Assembly: GCA_019694835.1 (NCBI GenBank)
Contig: JAIBBE010000118.1
Span: 1-7,497 of the forward strand
Reading direction: 5' to 3'
DNA from: Fimbriimonadaceae bacterium
GTDB lineage: Bacteria > Armatimonadota > Fimbriimonadia > Fimbriimonadales > Fimbriimonadaceae
DNA: 7,497 nt
The stretch's first letter is position 1; each line of letters opens with the position of its first letter. Made by a program: the position numbers and the translations under genes. This document shows positions 7,015-7,497 of the stretch, one piece after another. The notes beneath the pieces were generated by a model. The model made no database searches. It saw nothing but the letters and a program-made list of their open reading frames with translations, and was not told the origin of the DNA.

Positions 7015-7461
7015 ATGTTCACGTCATTCTCTACAGCACTCAGCGCCCTTGGGGCCCATGCTACCGCAGTAGATGTGGTTGGCAACAATCTCGCGAATTT
7101 GAATACGCCAGGCTTCAAGGCCAGCGTTGTTGCCTTCAGCGACCTCGTCACTCAGTCTCTGGGGGCAGGATTAGGCGAGACTCAGGTCGGGTTTGGCGTC
7201 GCCCGCCCCACCACAATTCGCCAGTTCTCCCAGGGAGCCATTCAAGCCAGTTCTGGTCCGCTGGATGTCGCCATCCAAGGAGATGGGTTCCTCGTCGTCA
7301 GGGATCCCGTGTCAAATAGCGTGCTCTACACGCGTGGAGGCAATCTGCAAGTCAACAAGGCTGGACAGCTTGTAGTGCACCCCAAAACTGAGACACGGCA
7401 GGGGTACGCGAAGGGGACACTCAGCGGTCAGAATAGGAGAACCGATGAGTGCAAAGTATGA
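7015..7461 (+). pseudogene. flgE: Flagellar hook protein FlgE, truncated by an insertion sequence
   Basis: FlgE is the hook subunit. The first 118 residues are clearly FlgE: MFTSFSTALSALGAHATAVD, then the rod/hook signature NNLANLNTPGFK (24-35), FSQGAIQASSGPLDVAIQGDGF (71-92) and LYTRGGNLQVNKAGQL (104-119). From about base 7371 the frame no longer looks like FlgE (VHPKTETRQGYAKG and on) and stops at 7461, for a 148-residue chimera. Intact FlgE proteins have about 400 residues or more, so the D1/D2 core and C-terminal helix are missing. The break coincides with a TG-starting sequence resembling an IS3-type left end, followed by a transposase start. The ATG at 7015 has GAGGGAG (7002-7008) six bases upstream; an in-frame GTG at 6982 would add 11 non-family residues. 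Such a product cannot form a hook. Whether the 3' part survives beyond the element cannot be seen here. Confidence 0.88.
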
Positions 7462-7497
7462 TCGCCACAGTCCGGAGTTCAAGCGTGAGGCGCTGCG
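7371..7497 (+). mobile_element. Left end of an IS3-type insertion sequence (runs past window)
   Basis: The element seems to begin with TGTAGTGCACCCCAAAACTG, exactly where flgE similarity ends. IS3-family ends commonly start with TG and have a C-rich then A-rich inner part of this style. A start codon for a transposase OrfA-like protein lies 74 bases in, a normal distance for this family. The bases before the junction (7367-7370, AGCT) should be partly repeated at the right end if a 3-4 bp target duplication was made. The family assignment rests on the end style and on 17 residues of protein; the right end and the exact boundary are not visible. Confidence 0.7.
7445..7497 (+). CDS. Transposase OrfA, IS3/IS911-like (5' fragment)
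   Basis: The visible product begins MSAKYDRHSPEFKREAL and runs out of the window. The RHSPEFKREA stretch is the characteristic opening of IS3-family OrfA proteins, just ahead of the helix-turn-helix that binds the element ends. AGGAGA at 7435-7440 is a ribosome-binding site four bases before the ATG. Its first 17 bases overlap, in another frame, the end of the chimeric flgE frame. In IS3 elements OrfA is followed by OrfB with the DDE integrase core, joined by a -1 frameshift; that part is outside the window. It lies in the same direction as the fliK-flgD-flgE block, so operon transcription could also read into it. Confidence 0.75.
   Translation, partial: MSAKYDRHSPEFKREAL

Noticed and set aside
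1..7497. A new defence, secretion or biosynthetic system hidden in the window
   Set aside because: Every substantial stretch is explained by known flagellar families or by the insertion element. No unexplained conserved gene, repeat array or structured RNA was seen.

Overview
This window is a flagellar rod, ring and hook locus from a Gram-negative-type bacterium. Genes for both the L ring (flgH) and the P ring (flgI) imply an outer membrane and a peptidoglycan layer. The moderately high GC, short gene gaps, flgF-flgG-flgA-flgH-flgI order and a mobile element in a motility gene would fit an Acidobacteriota-like genome (for example Bryobacterales/Solibacter-type). That placement is a guess from general appearance, not from a database comparison.

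Layout: two divergent gene blocks face away from a short gap at about 4247-4418. The minus-strand block runs leftwards as flgF (proximal rod), flgG (distal rod), flgA (P-ring periplasmic chaperone), flgH (L-ring lipoprotein) and flgI (P-ring protein). Spacing is very tight: a 24-nt gap, an ATGA overlap, a 92-nt overlap and a 2-nt gap. A further start codon with a good ribosome-binding site lies directly after flgI at the left edge, so the block continues, most likely with a flgJ-type gene. The plus-strand block runs rightwards as a fliK-like hook-length gene, a short flgD (hook-cap scaffold) and flgE (hook protein).

The most notable feature is at the right end. The flgE frame keeps FlgE sequence only to about residue 118. 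It then runs into what looks like the left end of an IS3-type insertion sequence (about 7371 onwards), followed by the start of a transposase with its own ribosome-binding site (7445 onwards). The hook gene therefore appears disrupted. The remaining flagellar genes are open and look intact, which suggests a recent event or a strain-level loss of motility. The rest of the element and the 3' part of flgE lie outside the window.

How the genes work together: FlgF and FlgG build the rod. FlgA helps FlgI assemble into the P ring around it, and FlgH forms the L ring in the outer membrane. FlgD caps the growing hook made of FlgE, and FliK controls hook length. I found no RNA genes, CRISPR array or terminator, and no evidence of a previously undescribed system. 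The points worth a second look are the flgE disruption, the one-domain FlgD, the flgA/flgH overlap and possible sigma-54 promoters in the divergent gap.
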